The notes under the pieces were generated by a model. The model saw only the letters and a program-made list of their open reading frames with translations, did no database searches and was not told the DNA's origin. 6,989 bases of DNA, from positions 26,441 to 33,429 of the forward strand of contig DJVD01000226.1 of the NCBI GenBank assembly GCA_002440805.1, in the 5' to 3' direction. This stretch comes from Chloroflexi bacterium UBA6265 (GTDB lineage Bacteria; Chloroflexota; Chloroflexia; Thermomicrobiales; UBA6265). Below are positions 1-5,822 of this stretch, in pieces. The stretch's first letter is position 1. The number at the start of each line of letters is the position of its first letter. A program made the translations under genes and the position numbers.

Positions 1-1258
1 GCGCCGACGTTTCCTTGCGCTGCACCAACAGGGCGCGTTGTTGCTGCATATCCGCAATGCGACGCTCGGTTTGCAGCGCCGTGCGTGCCAGGTCGGTAAG
101 CTGCTTCTCGGCGGCACTGCGTTCCGATCGGGCGAGGTTCGCCGCGGATTGCTGCGTTCGCAGCGCGGCCCGAGCCTCTTCCAGTTCAGCCGCGATTTGC
201 TTGCGGGCATCCTCGGCGGTAGCCAGGCGCAGGCGCGAGGTGGCGATCTGTTCCGCCAGGCCGGATCGTGTCGATTCGGCATCGGTCGCGCGACGCTCCA
301 GCGCCGCCAGCCGCTCCTCGACCAGTTCCTTGCGATGGGTGACATCGCCAAGTTGCTGGCGCAATTCACCTAACCGGGCATCGTGAAGCTCCAAAGCATG
401 GCTGGCAGCCTGCAATCCTGCTTCCAGGGCCGGTCGGGCGGCAAGGCGGGTATCGAGATCGGCCAGGGCTTCGGCCAGGGCGGACTGATCGTAGGCGACA
501 TTTGTCTCGGCAGCGGTGCGTTTGGCGGTAGCATCCAGGAGCAGCCGACGATAGTGCCCTCGTTGCAGGAAGAGCTGGCGATCGCGCAGGTCCTTCCATT
601 CACGTTGTTGTTTGGCGGCGCGTTCCAGCCGCTTCAGGTTGGGTTCCACCTGCGAGAGCATATCGCTGAGGCGGGTGACATTGGTATCGGTCTCGGCGAG
701 GTTGCGCTCGCCCTCGATCACCCGCAGGCGCAACCCCGTCAGATCGGCAGCATGCTCGAACAGTCCCCGACGTTCCTCTGCCCGCTGGCTGAGGGCGGCA
801 TCGACCAGGCCCTGGCCAACCACGGTGTAGCTATGCCCCAGCGATGCCACCAGTTGGGCGACATCCTTCAGGCGCACCTTGCGACCATTGATCAGGTATT
901 CGCCGCCGCCGCCGCGGAATGCGCGCCGCGTAACGGTGACCTCAACGAACTCGCTCGGCAGCCACTTGTCCTCGTTGTCGAAGGTGACAGTCACTTCGGC
1001 CATGCCGCTGGCTGCCCGGCCCTTACCACCGGCAAAGATCACATCCTCGGTCTTGCGACTGCGGAGCGCCGAGTGGCTGGTTTCACCCAGCACCCAACGC
1101 ACGGCATCGGCGATATTGCTCTTGCCCGAGCCATTGGGACCCACTACGGCGGTAATCCCCGGCTCGAACTGGAACATCGCCTTGGTTGCAAAACTCTTAA
1201 ACCCATGCATTTCCAGCCGGGAGAGCTTGGGTTTGGACTGTGAAACCTGATCTGTCAT
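1..1258 (-). CDS. smc: Chromosome segregation ATPase SMC, N-terminal part (3' end outside window)
   Basis: SMC dimers, with ScpA/ScpB partners, use ATP to extrude and condense chromosomal DNA in the cytoplasm. Reading leftward from an ATG at 1258-1256, 419 codons are open to the window edge; family members are usually about 1,150-1,200 residues, so roughly the first third is present. The N-terminus carries the SMC signature LEMHGFKSFA (residues 15-24). The Walker A loop GPNGSGKSN is at 40-48, DVIFAGG follows at 72-78, and the Q-loop VGQG is at 147-150, then RAEERRGLFEHAADLTG (159-175). From about residue 176 the sequence is Glu/Arg/Ala/Leu-rich, as expected for the ascending coiled coil. Hinge, second coil, signature motif and Walker B lie outside. 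The start is chosen by alignment of FKSFA with other SMCs; upstream Shine-Dalgarno complementarity is weak. The gene is divergent from the TIM-barrel gene, so its promoter must lie within 1259-1717, but I could not pick out a convincing one. Confidence 0.96.
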   Translation of the reverse strand, partial: MTDQVSQSKPKLSRLEMHGFKSFATKAMFQFEPGITAVVGPNGSGKSNIADAVRWVLGETSHSALRSRKTEDVIFAGGKGRAASGMAEVTVTFDNEDKWLPSEFVEVTVTRRAFRGGGGEYLINGRKVRLKDVAQLVASLGHSYTVVGQGLVDAALSQRAEERRGLFEHAADLTGLRLRVIEGERNLAETDTNVTRLSDMLSQVEPNLKRLERAAKQQREWKDLRDRQLFLQRGHYRRLLLDATAKRTAAETNVAYDQSALAEALADLDTRLAARPALEAGLQAASHALELHDARLGELRQQLGDVTHRKELVEERLAALERRATDAESTRSGLAEQIATSRLRLATAEDARKQIAAELEEARAALRTQQSAANLARSERSAAEKQLTDLARTALQTERRIADMQQQRALLVQRKETSA

Positions 1259-1451
1259 GCCACTAATCTGGGTGGGCGTACGTTGCGCACGTCCGTAATT
1301 CGCGAGGGTTGCTACCGGAAGATCGTAACCCGAACCGGCACGAATCCGCGCCGTTGTAAGGGTTCAGGATACACCGTAGTGCAGGGCGATGGCGAAACGG
1401 AACAACCGTAACAATGTGACCTTTTGGAACATCTGCGCATGGGCGTTTGAT

Positions 1452-1601
1452 GGTGGTAGCATCGGTATGAACCACCGGAGGTTCTGCACCCGGAGGCATC
1501 GGGGAGTGCATGCCAGTGAGCGGCACCAGGGATTCGTACATGCATGGCTGAACCGGCCGGGAATTTCCCACCGGATGCATGAGTCCCCGCCCATATTGGG
1601 C
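1452..1601 (+). promoter_or_regulatory. Cluster of consecutive hairpins in the upstream leader
   Basis: Five inverted repeats follow one another. GGTGGT 1452-1457 pairs with ACCACC 1471-1476. TGCACCCG starting at 1485 pairs with CGGG 1500-1503 and TGCA 1507-1510, with a short bulge. TGCC 1511-1514 pairs with GGCA 1522-1525. CATGCAT 1539-1545 pairs with ATGCATG 1575-1581, enclosing CCGG/CCGG (1553-1556/1571-1574) and GGGA/TCCC (1559-1562/1566-1569). GCCCA 1589-1593 pairs with TGGGC 1597-1601. Each is seen directly. That they act together as a structured 5' leader of the gene starting at 1718 is inference: inverted repeats fold equally in the opposite transcript, so they could belong to the smc leader instead. 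Confidence 0.5.
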
Positions 1602-1647
1602 ACGTTTTGAACCAGGGCGATACGCCCAAAACGTATCGCCCTGGTTC
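1602..1647 (+). promoter_or_regulatory. Perfect 16-bp inverted repeat with a mutually exclusive alternative fold
   Basis: Fold A is a perfect stem: 1609-1624 (GAACCAGGGCGATACG) pairs with 1632-1647 across a 7-nt loop, CCCAAAA. Fold B uses the same bases differently. ACGTTTT 1602-1608 pairs with AAAACGT 1628-1634, enclosing GGGCG 1615-1619 paired with CGCCC 1623-1627 around an ATA loop. The two folds cannot coexist. There is no U-run after the stem on either strand, so it is not a typical intrinsic terminator. It ends 70 bp before the TTG start at 1718. Possible roles, all inferred, are a bistable RNA switch or attenuator, or a DNA operator for a dimeric repressor. Confidence 0.55.
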
Positions 1648-1702
1648 GCCCATCCGTTCGATGACGCTGGGAACGGCACGAGACGTACGCGACAAACGCA
1701 CA

Positions 1703-1712
1703 GGAAGGGAGG
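1703..1712 (+). promoter_or_regulatory. Ribosome binding site that fixes the TTG start at 1718
   Basis: GGAAGGGAGG lies five bases before TTG 1718-1720. Earlier in-frame candidates, TTG 1607 and ATG 1661, have no purine-rich site in front and would place the 16-bp inverted repeat or its flank inside the coding sequence, so they are less likely. Confidence 0.75.
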
Positions 1713-1717
1713 CACGT

Positions 1718-3127
1718 TTGACCAATTCACCAGATCAGTCCGACGCCCGCCTCATCCACCTGTTGCCGCACCTGCATCGCAAACGCGAACAGGCCAAGGC
1801 GCCCACCCACCGCTCCGAGTTGCTATTGGACGATGCCAGTGTCGATCGCCTCGTGCGGATCGATGCATCCATGCCACCGATCGCCGGTGAGCAGGATGGG
1901 ATCGATCACATCACCGCCCTGGCGCTGGGCGTGTCGTCTGGCGCGTTCTATCCCCAGATCGCCACCGAAGATGCCCCGGCCGCTGCCGCCGCCCTCGGCT
2001 TTGCCGAGATGGAGATCATGCTCCAGACCGCAGGCGAGTACAATCCGGCCTTTGCCCGCCTGGTGGCTACCAATGCCGCCACCGCTGGTGTGCATATCCG
2101 CTCGGTCCATACCCTCGAGCACTATCACCAGGTGCTTTCGCCCTATGCACGCCGTGCCGCCGAAGGTCGCGAGATGATGGAGCGCGCTATCGAGTTCGCG
2201 GTCACGGTCGGTGCTTCCATTCTCGTCTGGCATGGTCCCACCCGTCGCAGCGTGCAGGAACCTGCAGCGTGGGACCGCTTTATTGAAGAGACCAAGGCCC
2301 TTGCCACGCAATGCGGCGAGGTTGGTATCACATTGGCGCTGGAAAATGTCAGTCGCTGTGCGCTGGCGCATGTGCGCGATGTCACTGCCTTTGCCCGCAT
2401 GTTGGGCGACTTTCCCGAAAACGCACTCGGCTACGTCTTCGATCCCTTCCAGGCTGCCGAAGCCGGGGCCAATCCGTTCATGATGCTCGCCGCCATGGGA
2501 AATCGGGTAGTCAATGTCCATATCAGCGACTGGCTGGAATCCGATCCCACCGAGCGCCACCTGCCCCCGGGCGATGGCGACCTGCCATGGCCGGCGCTTA
2601 CGCGCGCTATTGCCGGCAGCGGGTACCAGGGGCCCCTGGTGGTGGAAGGCAGCCTGGGCGAGGGCGATACCGTTGCCACTCGCGTCCGCCAAATGATGGA
2701 GCCACTGGTTCGGTCGGTGTTCCCGTTCCCGCCTCGCGGCGGACACCTGCCAGCACCCACGTCACTGCCGCTCGGGGTTCAAAAGGGAATCCAGCTGTTT
2801 AACCAGCGCCAGTTCTACGCCCAGCATGAGGTCATCGAGCACGAGTGGCATGCCGAACGCACCGAAGTGCGGCAGCTCTACCAGGGGCTGCTACAAATCG
2901 GTGTCGGATTCCACCACGCGCTCAACGGCAACTACAAGGGCGCGTTGGCGCTGCTCAACGATGGTGCCGACAAGGTTGCCCATTTCACCCCCACGGCATT
3001 GGGCATCGATACCGGCCGGCTGGTGCGGGAGACACAGGATTGCATCGAGCAGATCACCGTGCTGGGCGAGCGCAATATCGCCGCGTTCGAACCCGATCGC
3101 ATTCCCCTCATCCACCTCGTTTCCTGA
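1718..3127 (+). CDS. Sugar-phosphate isomerase/epimerase-like TIM barrel fused to DUF309
   Basis: This 469-residue cytoplasmic protein (no signal or membrane segment) has two domains. Residues about 68-315 resemble the xylose isomerase-like TIM barrel (AP endonuclease 2 superfamily). It has a first strand GVSSGAFYP at 71-79, H172 in LVWHG, E209 in LALENV, D242 in YVFDP, H268 and D271 in VHISD, and E310 in LVVEG. Those acidic and His positions match the usual divalent-metal ligands, so an isomerase, epimerase or related sugar enzyme is likely; the substrate is unknown. Residues about 353-450 match DUF309: LFNQRQFYAQHEVIEHEW (HExxE at 370-374), a YQGLLQ helix, then FHHALNGNYKGALALL. DUF309 usually forms small stand-alone proteins, so the fusion is unusual. 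The first 65 residues are polar and unassigned. TTG is chosen as start because GGAAGGGAGG precedes it by five bases. The gene follows a hairpin-rich leader and has no close downstream partner. Confidence 0.88.
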   Translation: MTNSPDQSDARLIHLLPHLHRKREQAKAPTHRSELLLDDASVDRLVRIDASMPPIAGEQDGIDHITALALGVSSGAFYPQIATEDAPAAAAALGFAEMEIMLQTAGEYNPAFARLVATNAATAGVHIRSVHTLEHYHQVLSPYARRAAEGREMMERAIEFAVTVGASILVWHGPTRRSVQEPAAWDRFIEETKALATQCGEVGITLALENVSRCALAHVRDVTAFARMLGDFPENALGYVFDPFQAAEAGANPFMMLAAMGNRVVNVHISDWLESDPTERHLPPGDGDLPWPALTRAIAGSGYQGPLVVEGSLGEGDTVATRVRQMMEPLVRSVFPFPPRGGHLPAPTSLPLGVQKGIQLFNQRQFYAQHEVIEHEWHAERTEVRQLYQGLLQIGVGFHHALNGNYKGALALLNDGADKVAHFTPTALGIDTGRLVRETQDCIEQITVLGERNIAAFEPDRIPLIHLVS

Positions 3128-3140
3128 TCGCACCGTCATG

Positions 3141-3164
3141 CCAGGAACATAGTTAGATTCCTGG
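3141..3164 (+). repeat. Inverted repeat just after the TIM-barrel/DUF309 gene
   Basis: CCAGGAA 3141-3147 pairs perfectly with TTCCTGG 3158-3164 across a 10-nt loop, starting 14 bases after the stop codon. No T-run follows, so it may protect the 3' end of the message rather than terminate it. The role is inferred. Confidence 0.45.
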
Positions 3165-3241
3165 AATGGACAAGGATCGTCGTACGCTGGCCTGCGATGG
3201 CATAGAGGTTGCGTGAAGCTGCTGAGCTAAATATGGTGAAC

Positions 3242-3277
3242 GCGGGCAGGGCGAAGCGCAATGCCCGCTGTGATTTT
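3242..3277 (+). terminator. Plausible intrinsic terminator
   Basis: GCGGGCA 3242-3248 pairs with TGCCCGC 3262-3268. The loop can form a small inner GCG/CGC stem (3251-3253/3257-3259). The tail is TGTGATTTT, which is only partly U-rich, so efficiency is uncertain. Its place, 115 bases after the upstream stop and 150 before the next gene, suits a terminator. Confidence 0.4.
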
Positions 3278-3287
3278 GCCCCGCCAG

Positions 3288-3364
3288 CGTCTCACAGTGC
3301 GGATTTATGTAATCGTCAAATGGGGCTCGCGGGGGCATCCGGGCCATTTTCACGCCGTGAGACG
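3288..3364 (+). promoter_or_regulatory. Nested inverted repeats upstream of the YihY-like gene
   Basis: CGTCTCAC 3288-3295 is perfectly complementary to GTGAGACG 3357-3364. Inside, AAATGG 3318-3323 is complementary to CCATTT 3344-3349. Together they could form a long two-part stem ending 63 bases before the ATG at 3428. A role as a leader structure or regulatory site is inferred. I saw no convincing promoter in the same interval. Confidence 0.35.
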
Positions 3365-3427
3365 TGATATCTGCCGAACGCATCTACACATGGACAAAAG
3401 CAAGGGCTGTTGAAGGAGCAAGGAATA

Positions 3428-4330
3428 ATGATTTCCGGATTTAATGGGTTGAGCCCCATGGGCGTGACCAAGCAGGCGTTTAAGGATTTCGGTGAGGATG
3501 ACATGAGCACGCATGCCGCGGCCCTCACGTATCGCGTTTTGCTTGCCATCTTCCCCTTCCTGATTTTCATCCTCACCCTGCTTGGCGCCCTGAACATGGA
3601 GAAATTTATTAACGCCATCCTGGAGGAGGCGAGGGTCGCCCTTTCGGCAGACCTGTACACGCAATTCGAGAGCATTCTCGAACAGGTGCAAACAGGCGCG
3701 AATGGTGGTTTGCTCTCCTTCGGCCTGTTGCTCGCGCTTTGGTCCGCGGCTGGTGGCGTCCGCTCGGTGATGCACGCCCTCAATGTCGCCTACGATGTTG
3801 AGGAAGAGCGCCCGCTGCTGAGGAAATACGTCGCCTCAATCGTGTACACCGTTGGCCTCGCCCTCATCCTGCTGGCTGCCATCCTGTTAATGTTCCTTGG
3901 CCCGCAATCGATCGAGTGGCTTGCCGGCCAGATAGGTCTTGGTGAGGTGTTCGTCAATATCTGGACCTGGTTACGCTATCCCGCCGCCATCGTTCTGATG
4001 GTGCTGGCGGTGGCGCTGATTTACTACTTCTTCCCCAATGTCGATCAGCCGTTCCGCATCGTTTCGCCGGGGTCGTTGATCGCCGTGGTGGTGTGGGTGA
4101 TCGCCACGCTGGCGGTTTCGGTCTACCTGAGCAACTTCGGCAACTACAACGCCACCTACGGGTCGCTCGCCGGCGTGATCGCGCTGCTCTTTTACCTGTT
4201 CGTCTCCTCGGCCATCCTCCTGCTGGGTGCCGAAGTAAATGCGGTGATCTTCAAGGCCGATTCGCATACCGACAAGTCCAATGTTGAATCCGACAAGGTG
4301 GACGAGGCCCAGGAGAACGCGACCACGTAG
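3428..4330 (+). CDS. YihY/BrkB-family inner-membrane protein
   Basis: This 300-residue integral membrane protein belongs to the YihY/BrkB family (often mis-called RNase BN). Its biochemical role is not settled; transport or envelope functions have been suggested for the family. Six hydrophobic segments are visible at roughly 36-55, 93-111, 135-158, 183-202, 213-234 and 246-267. The family hallmarks are THAAALTYRVL (28-38, usually AaalaYy), LWSAAGGVRS (104-113), and the C-terminal signature YNATYGSLAGVI (240-251) followed by LLGAEVNAVI. The last 25 residues are a polar, acidic tail, probably cytoplasmic. The ATG at 3428 is preceded by AAGGAG nine bases upstream; an in-frame TTG at 3410 would overlap that site and is rejected. 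The serine hydrolase gene follows on the same strand after 118 bp with no strong terminator between, so co-transcription is possible. Confidence 0.93.
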   Translation: MISGFNGLSPMGVTKQAFKDFGEDDMSTHAAALTYRVLLAIFPFLIFILTLLGALNMEKFINAILEEARVALSADLYTQFESILEQVQTGANGGLLSFGLLLALWSAAGGVRSVMHALNVAYDVEEERPLLRKYVASIVYTVGLALILLAAILLMFLGPQSIEWLAGQIGLGEVFVNIWTWLRYPAAIVLMVLAVALIYYFFPNVDQPFRIVSPGSLIAVVVWVIATLAVSVYLSNFGNYNATYGSLAGVIALLFYLFVSSAILLLGAEVNAVIFKADSHTDKSNVESDKVDEAQENATT

Positions 4331-4448
4331 GGCACGTTCCCGATCAGCGGTGTGGGCGCGGCCCTTGCCAAACGCGGACGCACTGTCACGATGAACCCAC
4401 GGCGATGACGCACAGTTGCGTTATGGCGAAAGCGGAGAAAAGATACGG

Positions 4449-5351
4449 ATGCCTATTACCCAGCAGGAATTTACGGCCGCGATGGATACGTTTTTTACCG
4501 GCCTCGGTGGCCCGGTGGGCGTGTATGTGGATCACCTCGATACCGAATTGGTATTGGCATACAACGCCGACGATCTCTATCCCGCCGCATCCACACTGAA
4601 AACCCCGTTGCTGTACGAACTCTATCGCCAGGCCGAAGCGGGGCTTGTTGATCTCACCCAACGCGTTACGCTTTCGCACGATACGCGCGTGCCGGGCAGC
4701 GGCGTGCTGCAGGACCTGGACGATGGCCTGCAACCCACCATCCGTGACCTCGCCGAGTTGATGATTATCGTGTCCGATAACTGGGCCACCGATCTCATTT
4801 ACGGCATCATCAGCAAGGAGGCGATGGCCGCGACGTTGCAGGATATGGGCCTCACCAACACGTTTATCCCCCTCACCATCTGGGAAATGTTCAGCGCACT
4901 GGCTGATAAGGATCCCAAGGACCCTGAGGTGACCTATCACAGCCTGAAGGAACTCCTGAAGGATTACGAGGCCGATGACGATAACCTCGCGTACGCAGCG
5001 GATAGTCGCAACGACGTCAGTTCCCCGCGCGATATGGGCAAGCTGATGCGCCTGATCCATGAAGGCAAGGGGCTCTCGCACGAAGGCCGCGAGGGCGTGA
5101 TCAAAATCCTGAAAGACCAGAATTTCAACACCGTCATTCCTGGCCGCCTGCCGGTGGACAAGCATATTGAGGTGGCCCACAAAACCGGCAGCCTGCGGGG
5201 GGTAAAGGCCGATGTCGGTATCGTGTACTCACCCGACCTCAATTACATCATCACGTTCATGAGCAAAGGGCAGGATGACGCTGCCGAAACCACCGATCGC
5301 ATGGCGCACGCCAGTCGCTGGGTGTGGAATCAGCTGGCCGGAGAGGCCTGA
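4449..5351 (+). CDS. Class A beta-lactamase-fold serine hydrolase (Beta-lactamase2 type), no export signal
   Basis: This 300-residue protein has the three active-site motifs of the class A beta-lactamase/penicillin-recognising fold: S48-T-L-K51 (nucleophile Ser and general-base Lys), S109-D-N111, and K245-T-G247. Spacing and order match the Beta-lactamase2 family. I do not see the class A omega-loop ExxLN motif that supplies the deacylating Glu166; that region instead holds an acidic insert (about 150-180). There is no N-terminal signal peptide or lipobox: residues 1-25 are MPITQQEFTAAMDTFFTG and onward, moderately polar. The enzyme therefore appears cytoplasmic, and resistance to beta-lactams should not be assumed; an esterase or peptidase-like role is equally possible. 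ATG 4449 is chosen, with GGAG eleven bases upstream; an in-frame TTG at 4416 adds 11 atypical residues. It lies 118 bp after the YihY-like gene and may share its transcript. Confidence 0.88.
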   Translation: MPITQQEFTAAMDTFFTGLGGPVGVYVDHLDTELVLAYNADDLYPAASTLKTPLLYELYRQAEAGLVDLTQRVTLSHDTRVPGSGVLQDLDDGLQPTIRDLAELMIIVSDNWATDLIYGIISKEAMAATLQDMGLTNTFIPLTIWEMFSALADKDPKDPEVTYHSLKELLKDYEADDDNLAYAADSRNDVSSPRDMGKLMRLIHEGKGLSHEGREGVIKILKDQNFNTVIPGRLPVDKHIEVAHKTGSLRGVKADVGIVYSPDLNYIITFMSKGQDDAAETTDRMAHASRWVWNQLAGEA

Positions 5352-5376
5352 AGCAAAGCCTGTCGAACATCTGTAG

Positions 5377-5388
5377 ATTGTAGACAAT
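5377..5388. repeat. 12-bp palindrome in front of the 5394 promoter
   Basis: ATTGTAGACAAT has two perfect 5-bp arms separated by AG and ends five bases before the -35 box. The spacing and symmetry suit a binding site for a dimeric regulator or activator. This is inference; I do not recognise the regulator. Confidence 0.4.
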
Positions 5389-5393
5389 ACCTA

Positions 5394-5422
5394 TTGACAA
5401 ACCCGTCACACCTCCTTAGGAT
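5394..5422 (+). promoter_or_regulatory. Near-consensus sigma-70 promoter
   Basis: A perfect -35 box TTGACA (5394-5399), an exact 17-bp spacer and a -10 box TAGGAT (5417-5422, four of six consensus bases) predict transcription starting near 5428-5430. It is the best promoter match I found in the window. No convincing gene starts close behind it: the first ATG, at 5437, opens only 16 codons without a good ribosome site, and the next well-supported gene starts at 6460. Confidence 0.65.
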
Positions 5423-5428
5423 GGGGGT

Positions 5429-5822
5429 ACGAAGAAATGAACCGAACCTGCACCGCCCGGGAAGGGCAACGAGAATTCGGGCAATAGCAAGCAGATGGCT
5501 ATTGGAAAATGTCAGGTCATCGGTACCCATTCCTTCAGCAACGGTGAAGTATTCACCTAGCCGGCGCGTCGGGAGTCAGATGCCCGGAGTGCCAGTTGCA
5601 ACGGATGTTCCACCGCGGCGTAGCTATCGGGTTTCCGCACGGTTTGGTCGTAGTAAACCAGCGTGAGATCGGAAACCGGCAAGTCATCAAGCGGCCACCC
5701 GGCCAGGAAAATAGTTCGGCGCCTACATGGGCCGACGAGAGGCATAAGCCTCGAAAGCATGGGTGATCAGGCGAAAACTTCGATAGAACCGCGCTTCACT
5801 CCCCGGAACATAGGAAGTTTGC
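5429..5822 (+). ncRNA. Candidate structured non-coding RNA (promoter-proximal, hairpin-rich part)
   Basis: Starting at the predicted transcription start, the plus strand has no credible reading frame but many local stems: CAATAGC/GCTATTG (5482-5488/5498-5504), GGTGAA/TTCACC around a 3-nt loop (5543-5548/5552-5557), and GGTTTCCG/CGGAAACC (5630-5637/5670-5677) enclosing GGTTT/AAACC (5641-5645/5655-5659). Further on are GGCC/GGCC (5693-5696/5701-5704), TCGGC/GCCGA (5716-5720/5731-5735), GAGGC/GCCTC with an ATAA loop (5739-5743/5748-5752), and AAACTTC/GAAGTTT (5775-5781/5814-5820). Unpaired parts are A- and GA-rich (GGAAAAT, CGAAAG, GCGAAAAC), as in folded RNAs. A stretch of this length would carry some 7-8 bp stems by chance, so the RNA call is tentative. 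I could not match it to tmRNA, RNase P, SRP, 6S or group I/II introns. Its 3' end is unknown. Confidence 0.33.

Larger units (their letters stand above)
1259..1717. other. Divergent intergenic region between smc and the TIM-barrel/DUF309 gene
   Basis: This 459-bp stretch separates two divergent genes and must hold both promoters. Open frames across it (for example minus strand 1263-1730) have no recognisable protein features and I treat them as chance. The part next to smc, 1259-1450, shows only a small hairpin, ACGG/CCGT at 1397-1400/1406-1409, and no clear -35/-10 pair. The part from 1452 to 1647 is a chain of inverted repeats described in separate entries. No tRNA, known riboswitch core or T-box sequence was recognised on either strand. 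Confidence 0.8.

Noticed and set aside
383..1243. 286-codon plus-strand frame opposite smc
   Set aside because: It is the antisense shadow of the SMC ATPase head, whose Walker A and Q-loop motifs are unmistakable on the minus strand.
1263..1730. 155-codon minus-strand frame across the divergent gap
   Set aside because: It overlaps the hairpin chain and the start of the TIM-barrel gene, has many Cys/Pro/Arg residues, and shows no family features or fitting ribosome site.
1823..2746. 307-codon minus-strand frame opposite the TIM-barrel domain
   Set aside because: It mirrors a conserved plus-strand gene, is His/Gly/Arg-rich, and has no recognisable domain.
4329..4365. Possible terminator between the YihY-like gene and the serine hydrolase gene (AGGGC/GCCCT)
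   Set aside because: Short arms, a 27-nt loop and no T-run.
5364..5376. Possible Gram-positive LexA (SOS) box near CGAACATCTGTAG
   Set aside because: Only the first half-site matches; the GTTCG half is absent.
5257..5418. Perfect ribosome-site match TAAGGAGGTG on the minus strand (5418-5409) followed by a TTG at 5400 and 47 codons
   Set aside because: Most of the frame is antisense to the end of the serine hydrolase gene and the site overlaps the promoter spacer on the other strand. The translated residues look random, so it is probably coincidence.
5437..5487. 16-codon plus-strand frame just behind the 5394 promoter
   Set aside because: It has only a poor ribosome site within an 8-base leader and no conserved features visible.
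5557..5760. 67-codon minus-strand frame with fairly high third-position GC
   Set aside because: The second half reads somewhat like real protein, but it is short, has no clear ribosome site and no family I recognise. It might be a gene remnant; evidence is too thin to list as a gene or pseudogene.
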